Below, piece after piece: positions 4,962 through 6,271 of a DNA stretch of 6,271 bases. A program made the position numbers and the translations under genes. Where the stretch lies: assembly GCA_013812005.1 (NCBI GenBank), contig JACCUE010000068.1, positions 1-6,271 of the forward strand, read 5' to 3'. The stretch's first letter is position 1. Each line of letters starts with the position of its first letter. A model generated the notes under the pieces. It was not told where the DNA came from. It worked only from the letters and a program-made list of their open reading frames with translations, and did not search any database. Source of the stretch: Thermoleophilaceae bacterium. Its GTDB lineage: Bacteria; Actinomycetota; Thermoleophilia; Solirubrobacterales; Thermoleophilaceae.

Positions 4962-5696
4962 GTGAAAGACCGAGGGCCCGCCGCCTATATCGCCGAGTTT
5001 GTCGGCACGTTCGGACTGGTGCTGTTCATCACCGTGACCGCGTCGCTGTACGTGAGCGACGTGCCCGGGGCCTTCATCGACTTCTCGGTGATCGGGCTGG
5101 TGCACGTCTTCGCCCTCTTCATGCTGATCCAGACCCTTGCGGTGGTCTCGGGAGCGCACTTCAACCCGGCAGTCACGATCGCGCTGGTGGCGCTGCGGCA
5201 GATCGAACGGGTCGACGCCGCAATCTACGTGGTGGTCCAGTTCGCCGGGGCGGTGGCGGGCGCTCTCGTCACCAGGATCCTGCTCGGCGACGCCGATGAC
5301 TTCAACAACTTCGGAGCGCCGGCGGTGGGGGGGCGGCTCGACGGCGACACGTTCCCGGGCATGCTGGCCGAAGGGCTCGGCACATTCTTCTTGATGTTCG
5401 TGATCGTCGGCGTGGCCGCCAACCCGGGCGCGGCAAAGGACTGGGCCGCCCTCTCCATCGCAGCGGCTTTCGGGCTGGCGGTGTTCGCGTTCGGCCCCCT
5501 CACCGGCGGAAGCTTCAACCCCGCCCGCGGATTCGGCCCCGCGCTGGTGTCCGGAGAGTTCGGCGGGGCAGGGCAGTTCCTGCTCGTCTACGTGCTGGCC
5601 CCGGTGGCCGGCGCCCTGCTGGCGGCCCTCGCCTGCTTCTACCTGTACGTCGCCCCGGGCAAGCGGGGGGCAGGGGGCATGGAGCCGGTCGGCTGA
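4962..5696 (+). CDS. MIP family channel (aquaporin) with a TIP-like selectivity filter
   Basis: The protein has 244 residues with six predicted membrane helices and both half-helix motifs: SGAHFNPAVT (63-72, NPA 68-70) and GGSFNPARGFGPALV (182-196, NPA 186-188). It sits in the cytoplasmic membrane and passes water and/or small neutral solutes. Counting from the NPA motifs as in AqpZ and GlpF, the aromatic/arginine filter residues are H48 (helix 2), V174 (helix 5), G183 and R189. AqpZ has F-H-T-R and GlpF has W-G-F-R, whereas plant TIP2 channels have H-I-G-R. The HVFALF segment at 48-53 also resembles the TIP HGFALF. Ammonia or urea passage besides water is therefore a reasonable guess. The extended loop-C His reported for TIP2;1 has no counterpart in 105-133. 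The start GTG 4962 is fixed by a strong Shine-Dalgarno. It is followed by hairpins that probably end the transcript. Confidence 0.92.
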   Translation: MKDRGPAAYIAEFVGTFGLVLFITVTASLYVSDVPGAFIDFSVIGLVHVFALFMLIQTLAVVSGAHFNPAVTIALVALRQIERVDAAIYVVVQFAGAVAGALVTRILLGDADDFNNFGAPAVGGRLDGDTFPGMLAEGLGTFFLMFVIVGVAANPGAAKDWAALSIAAAFGLAVFAFGPLTGGSFNPARGFGPALVSGEFGGAGQFLLVYVLAPVAGALLAALACFYLYVAPGKRGAGGMEPVG

Positions 5697-5697
5697 C

Positions 5698-5715
5698 CCC
5701 GCCCCCGCGGGCGGG
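5698..5715 (+). terminator. GC hairpin after the aquaporin stop, possible terminator
   Basis: CCCGCCC (5698-5704) and GGGCGGG (5709-5715) form a perfect 7-bp stem with a 4-nt loop, starting 2 nt after the TGA. There is no U-tract, as is common for actinobacterial hairpin terminators, so terminator activity is an inference. Its 3' arm shares 5714-5715 with the next palindrome. Confidence 0.45.
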
Positions 5716-5734
5716 CGCCGGGCGGCCCGGCGCC
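5714..5734. repeat. Perfect 21-bp palindrome abutting the cofG -10 element
   Basis: GGCGCCGGGC (5714-5723) and its exact reverse complement GCCCGGCGCC (5725-5734) flank a single central G at 5724. It ends directly at the TAGACT hexamer (5735-5740), so it occupies the spacer and -35 area of the presumed cofG promoter. It could be a protein-binding operator, or, as RNA, a 9-bp stem with a 3-nt loop that competes with the preceding hairpin. Confidence 0.5.
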
Positions 5735-5747
5735 TAGACTGCCCCGG
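5735..5747 (+). promoter_or_regulatory. Probable leaderless promoter for cofG (TAGACT-N7-GTG)
   Basis: TAGACT at 5735-5740 is followed by 7 nt and then the GTG at 5748, the same geometry as TAGGCT-N7-GTG at 3204-3219. There is no Shine-Dalgarno, which fits translation from a leaderless transcript. Confidence 0.5.
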
Positions 5748-6271
5748 GTGCGTCGGGTCACCTTCTCGCGCAACTTCACGCTCTCGCTCTCGCGGACCTG
5801 TCGCTGCTACTGCAAGTACTGCGCGTTCGCGACCCATCGGGCGCATCTCTACGCGCCCGACGAGGTGGAGAGCGTGCTCGACGACGCCGCCAGGCGCAAC
5901 GCCAAGGAGCTGCTGGTGCTCACAGGCGAGCAGCCCGAGGTGAACTCCGAGGTGGCCGCCCGCCTCAGGTCCTACGGCCACGAGGACTTCACCGCCTACG
6001 CGGTCTGGGCCTGCGAACGCGCGCTCGAAAGGGGCATGCTGCCTCACACCAACCTCGGGGTGCTGTCGAAGGAGGACCTGGCCCGGCTGCGCGAGGTGAC
6101 CGCCTCACAGGGGCTGATGCTCGAGTCGGTGAACCCCGGCCTCGAGGCCCACCGCGGGTCGCCTACCAAGCACCCCGCCCGGCGGCTCGAGGCCATCCGC
6201 GCAGCCGGGGAGCTGCGGATCCCCTTCACCAGCGGCATCCTCGTGGGCATCGGCGAAACGCCGCAGGAGCG
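5748..6271 (+). CDS. cofG: CofG, F0 synthase radical-SAM subunit (3' end outside window)
   Basis: The frame from GTG 5748 stays open to the window end, giving the first 174 residues. C18, C22 and C25 (in TCRCYCKYCAF) make the radical-SAM CX3CX2C iron-sulfur site, with an extra C20 inside it. The order that follows is that of CofG: APDEVESVLDDAARRNAKEL, LTGEQPEV, GMLPHTNLGVLS, GLMLESVNPGL, GSPTKHPARRLEAIRAAG and IPFTSGILVGIGET (157-170). CofG, with CofH, closes the deazaflavin ring to give F0 (7,8-didemethyl-8-hydroxy-5-deazariboflavin), the chromophore of cofactor F420. The N-terminus lacks the leading extension usual in actinobacterial FbiC (CofG-CofH fusion), which suggests a stand-alone CofG, but a fusion cannot be excluded because the C-terminus is not seen. 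The start is supported by the TAGACT hexamer 7 nt upstream and by the core strand beginning at residue 4. Confidence 0.9.
   Translation, partial: MRRVTFSRNFTLSLSRTCRCYCKYCAFATHRAHLYAPDEVESVLDDAARRNAKELLVLTGEQPEVNSEVAARLRSYGHEDFTAYAVWACERALERGMLPHTNLGVLSKEDLARLREVTASQGLMLESVNPGLEAHRGSPTKHPARRLEAIRAAGELRIPFTSGILVGIGETPQE

Noticed and set aside
4926..6047. Long minus-strand open frame opposite aquaporin and cofG
   Set aside because: No domain-like sequence; it runs across two genes and their intergenic hairpins.

Overview
The window is GC-rich, gene-dense bacterial DNA. It reads like a high-GC actinobacterium, plausibly of the Thermoleophilia/Solirubrobacterales type. The reasons are the GTG starts, several start codons sitting 6-7 nt after a TANNNT -10 hexamer (leaderless style), a deazaflavin (F420) biosynthesis gene, and the overall gene set. 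The lineage is an inference from style, not a database result.

Left part (1-3172). The 3' end of a thioredoxin-like gene (1-140) is followed by a 48-nt gap packed with TTAG/CTAA half-sites. Then comes a tight three-gene operon: a Tat-exported two-domain multicopper oxidase (189-1256), a ZIP metal transporter carrying an extra N-terminal anchor and an extracytoplasmic beta domain (1256-2491, 1-nt overlap), and a DtxR/MntR-family metalloregulator (2495-3172, 3-nt gap) with Mn-type Asp/Glu ligands. This looks like a self-contained metal module: an extracytoplasmic oxidase, a membrane permease and their own metal-sensing repressor, with a DtxR-style operator over the operon promoter. It is the most interesting part of the window.

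Middle (3217-4916). A small protein of unknown function and a small degenerate response-regulator receiver-like protein form a probable two-gene unit. It converges, with only 6 nt between stop codons, on a minus-strand NMT1/THI5-like lipoprotein (substrate-binding protein of the thiamine-pyrimidine-precursor type) that has no transporter partners in view.

Right part (4917-6271). A 45-nt divergent promoter region, whose two predicted -10 hexamers overlap at a CTAG, separates the lipoprotein gene from an aquaporin. The aquaporin's predicted selectivity filter (His-Val-Gly-Arg) resembles that of plant tonoplast TIP2 channels rather than AqpZ or GlpF. A 51-nt gap with two overlapping GC-rich hairpins follows, then a TAGACT-N7-GTG start of a radical-SAM CofG gene for F0/F420 synthesis, cut by the window end.

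No tRNA, rRNA, CRISPR array, insertion sequence or transposase was seen. Apart from the features listed, intergenic DNA is short (none above about 51 nt).
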